Shown piece by piece: positions 7,551 through 14,852 of a DNA stretch of 33,906 nt. The translations under genes and the position numbers were made by a program. How positions within the stretch are numbered: the first letter of the stretch is position 1; each line of letters starts with the position of its first letter. The stretch spans positions 1-33,906 of the forward strand of contig CAJUFA010000034.1 in NCBI GenBank assembly GCA_910585725.1, written 5' to 3'. The notes beneath the pieces were generated by a model. That model had not been told where the DNA came from. It worked only from the letters and a program-made list of their open reading frames with translations, and ran no database searches. Source of the stretch: an uncultured Dorea sp. Its GTDB lineage: Bacteria; Bacillota; Clostridia; Lachnospirales; Lachnospiraceae.

Positions 7551-8534
7551 ATGGCTAATGGAATTTGTGTTTATGCAGAAAGTTATAAGGGTAAATTAGA
7601 GCCGGTAGCTGCAGAACTGGTTTCAGCGGCTAAGGAGATCCAGAAGACGACAGGGGAGAAGATTCAGGCGATCGTGCTTTCGGAAGGAACCGAGGGAATC
7701 GTGGCTGAGCTTGATAAGCTGGGAGTCGAAGAGATCTATGCCGTTAAGGCGGACCGTGACTGTTCGCAGCAGGATGACGCCGTAAGCCAGGCGATCGCGG
7801 AGATGCTTAAAAAGATTGATCCGTCCAGCGTTCTGATTCCGGCTACTCCGGAGGGACGCTCGATTTTCTCCAGAGTAGCGATGAAGCTGGGTTGCGGTCT
7901 GACGGCGGATTGTACGGAAGTTCTGGTGGGAACGAAGGAAGACGGGTCTTATTATATCAAACAGAATAAGCCGTCCTTTGGAGAGAATGTCTTTGTAACG
8001 ATCATTACGAGAGACGGATATTATCCGCAGATGATGACGGTAAGACCGGGTGTGTATACACCTCAGGAAGAAGCGGCAGGCGGACAGGCGAAGATTGAGT
8101 ATTTTGACGATATCAGAATCGGTGATTCTAAGATTGAAATTATCGAGGAAGTGGAAGCAGAGAATGAGACGGGAAGCATCCTTGGAGCCGAGGTAGTCGT
8201 AGTCGGCGGAAGAGGTGTTCTGGAAGACGACAACTTTGCGCTGCTTGAGAAATTTGCGGAAAAGGTCGGAGGAGCGATTGGAGGAACAAGACCGATGGTT
8301 GATTCGGAGATGATTCCGTTCAATCATCAGATCGGGCAGACGGGACTTACGATCCGTCCGAAGATTTGTATTTCTTTCGGTGTGTCCGGAGCAATTCAGC
8401 ATACGGAAGGTATCAAGGATACGAAGTTGTTCGTGGCAGTGAATACAGACGAAGATGCGGCGATTTTTGGTGTTGCCGATTATGGAATTACGGCTGACTT
8501 GAAAGATGTTCTGGAGAACTATCTGAATCTTTAA
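7551..8534 (+). CDS. etfA: Electron transfer flavoprotein alpha subunit
   Basis: A 327-residue EtfA/FixB protein with the N-terminal Rossmann-like domain (MANGICVYAE, then LIPATPEGRSIFSRVAMKLG) and the C-terminal FAD domain. The latter is recognised by RPMVDSEMIPFNHQIGQTGL, then SFGVSGAIQHTEGI and AVNTDEDAAIFGVADYG. ATG 7551 is chosen over an in-frame ATG at 7524 because the latter lies inside etfB, while GAGGAGAAAGGA sits at proper distance from 7551 and homologues begin near this point. It is co-transcribed with etfB (4-nt gap) and is the last gene before a strong terminator. The amidohydrolase, DAO flavoprotein and ETF therefore appear to form one operon. Confidence 0.92.
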   Translation: MANGICVYAESYKGKLEPVAAELVSAAKEIQKTTGEKIQAIVLSEGTEGIVAELDKLGVEEIYAVKADRDCSQQDDAVSQAIAEMLKKIDPSSVLIPATPEGRSIFSRVAMKLGCGLTADCTEVLVGTKEDGSYYIKQNKPSFGENVFVTIITRDGYYPQMMTVRPGVYTPQEEAAGGQAKIEYFDDIRIGDSKIEIIEEVEAENETGSILGAEVVVVGGRGVLEDDNFALLEKFAEKVGGAIGGTRPMVDSEMIPFNHQIGQTGLTIRPKICISFGVSGAIQHTEGIKDTKLFVAVNTDEDAAIFGVADYGITADLKDVLENYLNL

Positions 8535-8571
8535 AGAGATTTTGTGAGTTTGATATGACGTGATAAGACGG

Positions 8572-8620
8572 GGGAATTGTCAGGCGAAGATGCGATGATG
8601 CCGGGACAATTCCCTTTTTT
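8572..8620 (+). terminator. Intrinsic terminator closing the amidohydrolase-DAO-ETF operon
   Basis: GGGAATTGTC (8572-8581) pairs with GACAATTCCC (8605-8614), a perfect 10-bp stem. The 23-nt loop can itself form a small GGC/GCC hairpin. Six Ts follow (8615-8620). It also separates this unit from the convergent minus-strand gene. Confidence 0.9.
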
Positions 8621-8636
8621 ATACTTGGAAATAATA

Positions 8637-9497
8637 TCAATCGGCAATGTGTTCAAGACACCAGAGGATTCCGCAGAGAGTGTCGATGCCGGAGGAGTGG
8701 CCGACGGCTTCGAAGTCTGTCAGGATTGCGCCGGGAGCGGGGATTTGGCAGAGCATATTAACCGGAAGACTGTATTGGTCTGCGAGGGCGCAGGAAAGGA
8801 AGACGGCGCTGATGTCGATCGTGTCGGAGAGACGGCCGGCGATCTCCTTTTTTAAAAAATGCGTAAAAGGATGCTCTGTGCCGCCTGCATAGACAAGTCC
8901 GGCAAGTACTCCGCACAGGAAATCATCGCCGCTGGGAGTCAGGCCGATGCCCAATCCCAGGAGACGGGACAGTTCTGCGGCGGCTTTTTGGAAGTCTTTT
9001 TTAAGAAGGAGTTCGTTAGCGCGCAGAATGAAGTTTCTGGCCGCCGACAGAATGAGAGAGAGATCGTCTGCAGCTTGTTTTTCTCTGAACAGGAGTGCGA
9101 ATCCGTTGGTCCCGGTAACGGATAAGGCGGCTCTGATATTGGAAGCGAGGGTGAGACGCGCCTGGTTCGTTAAGGGCTTAGTGATCTTAAGATCAAGGCG
9201 TACGGCGTCCGTATATGTGAAACGGTAAAGTCGTGAACGGCCCTGCAAGGTTACAGCTTCCCTGTCAAAAAGAACTTTATCGCCGGCTTTGATATCCAAA
9301 GCGTTCATAGAATCAGCAGAAAGACTGCAGATCAGGCTGACAGGAGAAAGGGGAGAGCCCTCTGTCTGCAGAGACAGAATCTGTCTTCCGTCTGTCAGAT
9401 TGACGGTACGGCGGTATACGGAATGTATGGTTCCGGCGGAGAGATGAAGCAATATCTGTTCGGCGTAGTTTGATAATTGTTTTATCTGATAATTCAT
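8637..9497 (-). CDS. allH: DUF2877 protein, AllH subunit of oxamate carbamoyltransferase
   Basis: A 286-residue protein with the DUF2877 signature GLGIGLTPSGDDFLCG (181-196). In E. coli this family is YlbF, renamed AllH, and together with AllF (FdrA) and AllG (YlbE) it makes the oxamic transcarbamylase that phosphorolyses oxalurate to oxamate and carbamoyl phosphate. Here the AllF and AllG parts are fused in one gene about 10 kb away on the plus strand, so this subunit is transcribed separately and divergently from the first allantoinase. The ATG at 9497 is chosen over upstream ATGs because AAAGGAG precedes it at normal spacing and the 23 extra upstream codons are unlike the family. The assignment to the complex is inference from family plus the presence of all partners. 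Confidence 0.82.
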   Translation of the reverse strand: MNYQIKQLSNYAEQILLHLSAGTIHSVYRRTVNLTDGRQILSLQTEGSPLSPVSLICSLSADSMNALDIKAGDKVLFDREAVTLQGRSRLYRFTYTDAVRLDLKITKPLTNQARLTLASNIRAALSVTGTNGFALLFREKQAADDLSLILSAARNFILRANELLLKKDFQKAAAELSRLLGLGIGLTPSGDDFLCGVLAGLVYAGGTEHPFTHFLKKEIAGRLSDTIDISAVFLSCALADQYSLPVNMLCQIPAPGAILTDFEAVGHSSGIDTLCGILWCLEHIAD

Positions 9498-9730
9498 GGA
9501 ATGGTTCTCCTTTGTGAGTGTAAATTTGGGTTTTGTCCACATAAAAAAGAATTTTCTGCTTTTCATACATGGTATCAGAGAATGCAGAAAATTACAATCG
9601 TTGCTTAATGATAAATGATTAAAATCTGGTTTATGATTTTAGTGTATAATGATAAAAAAATAACAACATTATTCGACAATATTGTGAAAAGTGCACAAAA
9701 ACGAATGGTGATATTCTGTGTTTTATGCTA

Positions 9731-9759
9731 TTGTGATTTATTTCATTTTAGATTAAAAT
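9731..9759 (+). promoter_or_regulatory. Probable promoter of the allantoinase-permease operon
   Basis: TTGTGA (9731-9736) and TAAAAT (9754-9759) are separated by 17 bases. The predicted transcription start falls near 9766, giving a leader of about 50 bases that contains the TGGTTRA repeats. Confidence 0.5.
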
Positions 9760-9769
9760 AGTATATAAG

Positions 9770-9787
9770 TGGTTAAAAAGTGGTTGA
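9770..9787 (+). promoter_or_regulatory. Candidate operator 1: tandem TGGTTAA / TGGTTGA
   Basis: TGGTTAA (9770-9776) and TGGTTGA (9781-9787) start 11 bases apart, one helical turn, just downstream of the predicted start of transcription. The 15-mer TTAAAAAGTGGTTGA (9773-9787) recurs exactly at 17291-17305 and nearly so at 17518-17532. The core resembles the B. subtilis PucR box as I recall it (ending TTGGTTAA). Confidence 0.45.
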
Positions 9788-9817
9788 TCGGCTAATTTTA
9801 TTTTAGGAGGTTATGTT

Positions 9818-11221
9818 ATGTACGATTTAGTGATTCGAAACGGCAAGCTTGTGACTCCGGACCGTATTTATGAAGCGGATATTGCGATTCAAGACGGCAA
9901 ATACGCGGCGTTTCTTGCGGCAGGTACGGAGGCAGAGGCGAAGGAAACGATTGATGCGAAGGGGAATTATGTATTTCCGGGTATTATAGACTGTCATGCA
10001 CATCTGAACGAACCTGGTTTTGAATACAGAGAAGATTTTGAGACGGGATCTCGCGCGGCGGCGGTAGCAGGCTGTACGACATTGATCGATATGCCTCTTA
10101 ACAATGATCCTTCTCTGATGAACAAAGAGATCTTTGATCTTAAGATGGGGAAGATCAGCAAGCATTCCGTAATCGACTATGCGCTTTGGGGAGGGCTTGT
10201 AGGCGATTATGACGACAAGCCGGGTTCCGTGAAGAATAATATGAATGATCTTGTAGATCTTCATAATTGCGGTGTCGCAGCGTTTAAGGGATTTACCTGT
10301 CCGAACGGGAACTTGTTCCCGACTGTGAATATGGGAAATGTACGTAAGGCGCTGGAAATCTTGAAGCCATATAACGCGCTGTGCGGATTCCACTGTGAGG
10401 AATTCGGTCAGGTATTGGAGAGAGAGAAAGAAGCAAAGGCGAAGGAAGGACAGACGAACGAGCAGAAGATCCGTGATTTCCTTGATTCCCATGACGTATG
10501 GACAGAGTATGTAGCGACGAAGAATGTAATCGATATGGCGAGAGCGACGGGCGGACGCGTACATATCTGTCATGTCAGCCATCCGATGGTTGCGCAGGTG
10601 GTTAAGGATGCTATTCATGAAGGTCTTCCGATTACTGCCGAGACTTGCCCGCATTATCTTGGATTCACAGAGGATTTTGTGTTTGAGAAGGGCGCTCCGG
10701 CAAAATGTACGCCTCCGATGAGAACGAAAGACGATATGGAGAAGATGTGGGATTATGTGCTTGACGGAACTCTTTCCTGCGTAGGAAGCGATCATTCTCC
10801 GGCGGCGGATGAGGAGAAGGACAATGCGACCAAGGACATCTGGCATGCATGGGGCGGACTCAACGCAATCCAGTTCTTCCTGCCGATGATGTTTGACATG
10901 GTTGTGAATAAGAAGGGATTAAGCCCGACTTTGATAGCCAAGGTTATGGACTATAATCCGGCTAAGATCTTCGGATTGTACGGACGTAAGGGAGCTTTTG
11001 AACTTGGTTTCGACGGCGATATCGTAATCGTAGATCCGGAGAAAGAGTGGAAGGTAGACCAGACAAAGCTTCTGACGAAGGGCCATGTATCCTGTTTCGA
11101 CGGACAGGAGGGGAAAGGCGCGCCGACTTGTACGATCATCCGCGGTAAGGTAGTAGCCGCCGACGGAATGTATAAAGAAGAGGCAGTCGGGTACGGAGAG
11201 TATATTACGCCGGTGAAATAA
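9818..11221 (+). CDS. allB: Allantoinase (cyclic amidohydrolase), first copy
   Basis: A 467-residue amidohydrolase-superfamily enzyme that would open the hydantoin ring of allantoin to give allantoate. Metal-centre residues can be placed: H60 and H62 in DCHAHLNEPGFE, the probable carboxylated K157 in AAFKGF, H192 in GFHCEEFG, H252 in HICHVSHP, and D325 in GSDHSPAADE. TLIDMPLNNDPS is the allantoinase-type segment, with DMPLN characteristic of AllB. AGGAGG precedes ATG 9818. It is the first gene of a run with a permease, a two-TM protein, a second allantoinase and a second permease. A dihydropyrimidinase or hydantoinase specificity is possible, but the DMPLN motif and the allE/allD/allFG neighbours favour allantoin. 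Confidence 0.88.
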   Translation: MYDLVIRNGKLVTPDRIYEADIAIQDGKYAAFLAAGTEAEAKETIDAKGNYVFPGIIDCHAHLNEPGFEYREDFETGSRAAAVAGCTTLIDMPLNNDPSLMNKEIFDLKMGKISKHSVIDYALWGGLVGDYDDKPGSVKNNMNDLVDLHNCGVAAFKGFTCPNGNLFPTVNMGNVRKALEILKPYNALCGFHCEEFGQVLEREKEAKAKEGQTNEQKIRDFLDSHDVWTEYVATKNVIDMARATGGRVHICHVSHPMVAQVVKDAIHEGLPITAETCPHYLGFTEDFVFEKGAPAKCTPPMRTKDDMEKMWDYVLDGTLSCVGSDHSPAADEEKDNATKDIWHAWGGLNAIQFFLPMMFDMVVNKKGLSPTLIAKVMDYNPAKIFGLYGRKGAFELGFDGDIVIVDPEKEWKVDQTKLLTKGHVSCFDGQEGKGAPTCTIIRGKVVAADGMYKEEAVGYGEYITPVK

Positions 11222-11238
11222 CCGTAAGAATTACGGTT
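11220..11238. repeat. Short inverted repeat at the end of the first allantoinase gene
   Basis: AACCGTAA (11220-11227) and TTACGGTT (11231-11238) form a perfect 8-bp stem with a GAA loop that overlaps the stop codon. No T-run follows. Transcription probably continues into the permease; the hairpin may trim or protect the upstream message. Confidence 0.5.
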
Positions 11239-11330
11239 CGGGATTACCTAGACCGGTATACAGGAGTATCCGAAGCTTTGCGGATGCGCCGGTATGCCGG
11301 CAAAGAGATAAAAGAAAAAGGAGAGAGACT

Positions 11331-12695
11331 ATGAGTGATGTAAATAATGAAAAGAAACAGGCCAGCTCGATCGCCCCGATAAAAAAGGAAGATCGAATCA
11401 TGAGTTGGGGATCCAACACGATGTTATGGCTCGGTGGATGTATTTCTATCGGTACATTATCCATGGGTTCTGCCCAGCTTGACAACGGGCTAAACTTATT
11501 ACAGTTATTCCTTGCGGTATTAATCGGTTCTACGATCCTGGTTATAGGTATCGCATGCAACGACCAGTTTTCATATGTAACAGGCGCGCCTTATGCGGTG
11601 CAGCTTAAGATGTCCTTTGGTACTAAGGGAAGTATCGTTCCGGTATTTATAAGAGGACTTCCGGCTATTGTATGGTATGGTTATCAGACATGGCTCGGCG
11701 GTACGGCGATTAATAATATTTTCCGTGCGTTTGGTCTGGATATCCAATATGGATATATTATCTTTTTCGTTTTGTTCCAGTTGGTTCAGATATTCCTTTC
11801 AACGAAGGGATTCCAGGGAGCAAAATGGGTTGGAAATATAGGCGGCGTAGTTATTACCATCGCTATGCTTTACCTGTTATACCTCTGTCTGACAACACAG
11901 TGGGATGCGATTTCTGCAAATCTGCTTGGTATTGAAGGAACATGGGGAATGCCTTTTGTGGCGGCTATTATCGCATTCTTCGGTAACAGCACGACGGTTA
12001 TGCTGAATGCCGGCGACTATTCCCGTGAAGTAAAAGACGGTTATTCCAGCACTGTGCGAGGAGTATCTTATTTCCTGGCTATGGTTCCGGCAACCGTGCT
12101 TCTTGGTATGATCGGCGCTATGGCTTGTTCGGCGACGGGCGTTGCGAATCCGATCAACGCGTTTTACGAGATGGTTGACAGCAAGATTGTTCTTGTTGTA
12201 ACGCTTTGCTTTATTATTATGGCTCAGTTATCGACGAACCTTGCGTCCAATGTAATTCCGCCTGCATATGCGTTTATGGATGTATTTAAGATGAAGCACA
12301 AACCTGCGGTTATCATCGTTGGTATCCTTGCAGTGTGTACATGTCCATGGGTTCTGACAAACGACAGTTCCGCGGCAGGTCTGGCTCTGTTTACGAAGAT
12401 TTATACAGCGTTCTTCGGACCGATCTTTGCGGTATTGATTACGGATTACTTCATTCTGCACAGAAGAAAAATCAGCGATTCATTGCTGAAGGATCTGTAT
12501 AACGAGGAAGGAGAGCATAAGGGCGTGAATTGGGCGGCGATCATTGCTATAGCAGTCGGCGCGGTTATCGGTCTGTTTAATGTTGATATTTCCTTCTTTA
12601 CGGCTACGATCCCGACGGCTCTTATTTTCTACTTCTGCATGAAAGCTATGCCGTCATGCGCGAACTTTAGAAAGGGTACGACATTAGAAAAATAA
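11331..12695 (+). CDS. NCS1-family nucleobase/ureide permease, first copy (probable allantoin uptake)
   Basis: A 454-residue polytopic membrane protein of the nucleobase:cation symporter-1 family (cytosine permease, allantoin permease). About 12 hydrophobic segments are visible, beginning NTMLWLGGCISIGTLSMGSA. Further family-like segments are IRGLPAIVWYGYQTWLGGTA in the third and PFVAAIIAFFGNSTTVMLNAGDYS cut short here as FFGNSTTVMLNAGDYSR. The ASNVIPPAYAF motif and a C-terminal ITDYFILHRRKI complete it. It follows allantoinase copy 1 with a leader containing AAGGAGAGAG and overlaps the next gene by one base. Position next to an allantoinase argues for allantoin or a related ureide or hydantoin as substrate. 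Uracil or cytosine transport cannot be excluded by sequence alone. Confidence 0.85.
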   Translation: MSDVNNEKKQASSIAPIKKEDRIMSWGSNTMLWLGGCISIGTLSMGSAQLDNGLNLLQLFLAVLIGSTILVIGIACNDQFSYVTGAPYAVQLKMSFGTKGSIVPVFIRGLPAIVWYGYQTWLGGTAINNIFRAFGLDIQYGYIIFFVLFQLVQIFLSTKGFQGAKWVGNIGGVVITIAMLYLLYLCLTTQWDAISANLLGIEGTWGMPFVAAIIAFFGNSTTVMLNAGDYSREVKDGYSSTVRGVSYFLAMVPATVLLGMIGAMACSATGVANPINAFYEMVDSKIVLVVTLCFIIMAQLSTNLASNVIPPAYAFMDVFKMKHKPAVIIVGILAVCTCPWVLTNDSSAAGLALFTKIYTAFFGPIFAVLITDYFILHRRKISDSLLKDLYNEEGEHKGVNWAAIIAIAVGAVIGLFNVDISFFTATIPTALIFYFCMKAMPSCANFRKGTTLEK

Positions 12696-13396
12696 TGGAC
12701 GAAAAAAAGTCGGTAGAAGAGTATATGGCGGAGCTTAAGGATATTGTTATGCTGGAGACGTCGCTGTGCAGGCAGGAAAAAACTCTGAAAGCATATGCAG
12801 ATTATACGTATGTTCCTCAGGCGCCGCCTCAGTACAGGAACAGAGCTTCATTGGGGATGATATCTCTTTCCGTGACGTGGGTGCTCTTTGATATATTTGC
12901 ATATTTTATGAAGTATACGAAGGTAAGCGTCGGCGCGTCGATATTTACGGCTGCTCTGATTATTTTCTTTATTGCGCTGCAGCGGCGCGGAATAAAGGCG
13001 AATCAGAAGCTGTTGGCTGAGTATGAGGAATACAGCCGTACATATGAGCTTGTGAAGCTTCTTGAGGAGCCGAACCGGCGCGCGCGAAGAATACTTGAGA
13101 GCCTTTACGCGAAGAGCGCGGTCTATGAGAGATATCGGAATTTGAACGCGGTATGCGCGATATATGATTATCTTGAATCGGGCAGAGCCTCGGACATCTA
13201 TGGTTCGGAAAGCGTCTATCGTTTATATGATAAAGAGATGCAGAAGGGCAATATTCCTGATAAAAGCAGGGAGATCGAAAGCAATATTACTTCGGCGGAG
13301 CAGATTCCTGAATATTGCAGGGAAATAGAATGTCTTATAGATGATATTGAGAAAAGAAATCAAATCATTAAACAGGAGGGAAAAGACAATGTATGA
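12695..13396 (+). CDS. Two-TM protein of unknown function embedded in the allantoinase operon
   Basis: A 233-residue protein that I cannot assign a function. Two hydrophobic helices lie at about 53-71 and 78-96, flanked by a charged N-terminal helix (1-36) and a long charged, helical C-terminal part. The C-terminal segment RNLNAVCAIYDYLESGRASD is like a conserved stretch in many uncharacterised Clostridia membrane proteins. Its ATG overlaps the permease stop by one base (TAATG), and its own 3' end overlaps the next allantoinase by 8 nt, so it is translationally coupled on both sides. There are no catalytic motifs. The context suggests a role with the permease or allantoinase, such as an accessory membrane factor, but this is speculation. 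Confidence 0.75.
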   Translation: MDEKKSVEEYMAELKDIVMLETSLCRQEKTLKAYADYTYVPQAPPQYRNRASLGMISLSVTWVLFDIFAYFMKYTKVSVGASIFTAALIIFFIALQRRGIKANQKLLAEYEEYSRTYELVKLLEEPNRRARRILESLYAKSAVYERYRNLNAVCAIYDYLESGRASDIYGSESVYRLYDKEMQKGNIPDKSREIESNITSAEQIPEYCREIECLIDDIEKRNQIIKQEGKDNV

Positions 13397-14762
13397 CGTA
13401 TTGGTGAAAAACGGTAAAATTGTTACCGCTGATTCTATCATCGAAGGAAACGTCGCGGTGAAAGACGGCAAGATTGCGGCGGTTCTTACGGCGGGCGATG
13501 AACCGGAAGCGGCAAAAGTAATCGACGCGACAGGGAAATATGTATTTCCGGGAGCGATCGACACACATGCACATCTGAATGATCCGGGCTTTGAGTGGCG
13601 CGAGGATTACGAGCATGGCACGTCGGCCGCGGCCCTTGGCGGATATACGACCGTGATCGATATGCCGCTTCAAAATGATCCGTGTATGACGAATGCGGAA
13701 GCGTTTGACTTTAAAGAGAATAAGGTATCTCCGAATGCGTTCGTTGATTATTGCTTCTGGGGAGGGCTTACAAGCTATAACTTTAAAGATCTGAAGGATC
13801 TGGACGAAAAGGGATGTGTTTCTTTCAAATCCTTTATCGGACCAGTATCTCCGGATTATGAGTCGTTAAACTATGGGCAGGCAATGGAGGCCATGGATAT
13901 CATTAAGGAATTCGGCGGGCGAGCGGGATTCCATTGTGAAGATTATGCGATCATCAAGAATCAGGAAAAGAGGATGAAAGAAGCCGGCCGCAACGACTGG
14001 AAAGCGTTTCTTGAGTCCCGCCCGGTTGTAGCGGAGATCGTCGCTACCGATGCGATTATCGAGATAGCCAAAGCGACGGGATGTAAAGCGCATATCTGTC
14101 ATGTGTCTCACCCGGCGGTAGCTAAAAAGATTAAAGCGGCGCAGGACGAAGGATATGATATTACGGCGGAGACCTGTACTCATTATCTGACGTTCAGTAA
14201 CGAAGATGTGATTGAGAAAGGACCTCTTTATAAGTGCGCTCCGATTCTTCAGCCTAAGGAAGCTGTCGAGGAGATGTGGGAGTATGTGAAAGCAGGGGTA
14301 TTCAGCGGAATTGCGTCCGACCATTCTCCGTGTTCTTATGATGAGAAATACAATGAGATCCTTGGCAATAAGATCGAGACAGTATTCGACGTATGGGGCG
14401 GCTGCTCCGGTATCCAGAGCGGTTTCCAGGCGGCGTTCAGCGAAGGCGTTGTAAAACGCGGCGTGTGCCCGACGGTACTTGCGAATGCTATGTCTGTACT
14501 GCCTGCGAAGGCGTTCGGTATCTACGGAAAGAAAGGCGATATTAAGCCGGGATTCGACGCGGACCTTTTAATCGTTGATCCTGAGAAAGAATGGGAGATC
14601 ACAGAGGAATCTCTTCTGTACGTGAATAAGATCTCGGCATTTGTGGGTCTTAAGGGAAAAGGTCTTCCGGTTATGACGCTTGTACGCGGTAACGTGATTG
14701 CCGAAGACGGCAGGATTGTTGCGGAAAAAGGCGTGGGCGAACTGGTGAAGAGAATTAAATAA
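13389..14762 (+). CDS. Allantoinase-like cyclic amidohydrolase, second copy
   Basis: A 457-residue paralogue of the enzyme at 9818 with the same metal-site pattern: H60 and H62 in DTHAHLNDPGFEW, K147 in VSFKSFIG, H182 in GFHCEDYA, H238 in HICHVSHP, and D311 in ASDHSPCS. The DMPLQNDP segment replaces DMPLNNDP of copy 1. Positions around the presumed substrate loop (GPVSPDYESLN against TCPNGNLFPTV) clearly differ. It may therefore act on the other allantoin enantiomer, on a different hydantoin, or on the same substrate. ATG 13389 is chosen because AGGAGG lies 9 nt upstream and the protein then begins MYDVLVKNGK exactly like copy 1. An earlier in-frame ATG (13341) would lie deep inside the upstream gene. 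It overlaps that gene by 8 nt. Confidence 0.85.
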   Translation: MYDVLVKNGKIVTADSIIEGNVAVKDGKIAAVLTAGDEPEAAKVIDATGKYVFPGAIDTHAHLNDPGFEWREDYEHGTSAAALGGYTTVIDMPLQNDPCMTNAEAFDFKENKVSPNAFVDYCFWGGLTSYNFKDLKDLDEKGCVSFKSFIGPVSPDYESLNYGQAMEAMDIIKEFGGRAGFHCEDYAIIKNQEKRMKEAGRNDWKAFLESRPVVAEIVATDAIIEIAKATGCKAHICHVSHPAVAKKIKAAQDEGYDITAETCTHYLTFSNEDVIEKGPLYKCAPILQPKEAVEEMWEYVKAGVFSGIASDHSPCSYDEKYNEILGNKIETVFDVWGGCSGIQSGFQAAFSEGVVKRGVCPTVLANAMSVLPAKAFGIYGKKGDIKPGFDADLLIVDPEKEWEITEESLLYVNKISAFVGLKGKGLPVMTLVRGNVIAEDGRIVAEKGVGELVKRIK

Positions 14763-14779
14763 GTATATACGTTTTGCCG

Positions 14780-14817
14780 GCGGCCGCGAATACCCAAAAG
14801 TCATTTGCGGCGGCCGC
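14780..14817. repeat. Two copies of the octamer GCGGCCGC between allantoinase 2 and permease 2
   Basis: GCGGCCGC occurs at 14780-14787 and 14810-14817, each within GGCGGCCGC, with A/T-rich flanks between. The two palindromic octamers can pair to form a GC-rich hairpin. No T-run follows, so transcription probably passes into the permease gene. Confidence 0.5.
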
Positions 14818-14852
14818 AAAAAGATATCGAAAAATAAGGAGAGAGTAAAAGT

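Larger units (their letters stand above)
9498..9817. promoter_or_regulatory. Divergent regulatory region between allH and the first allantoinase gene
   Basis: A 320-base AT-rich region without a gene. It holds a plausible allB promoter and TGGTTRA repeats listed separately. It also has a TATAAT at 9645-9650 without a clear -35 and a 10-bp palindrome ACAATATTGT at 9676-9685. I could not pick a confident minus-strand promoter for allH. Confidence 0.6.

Noticed and set aside
8577..9228. Plus-strand open frames opposite the AllH gene
   Set aside because: They have no ribosome sites and no recognisable family, and lie antisense to a well-supported DUF2877 gene.
9682..9698. TTGTG and CACAA half-sites upstream of allB resembling a Rex redox operator
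   Set aside because: The spacing between TTGTG and CACAA is 7 bases, whereas Rex sites as I know them need 8, and the inner AA/TT symmetry is missing.
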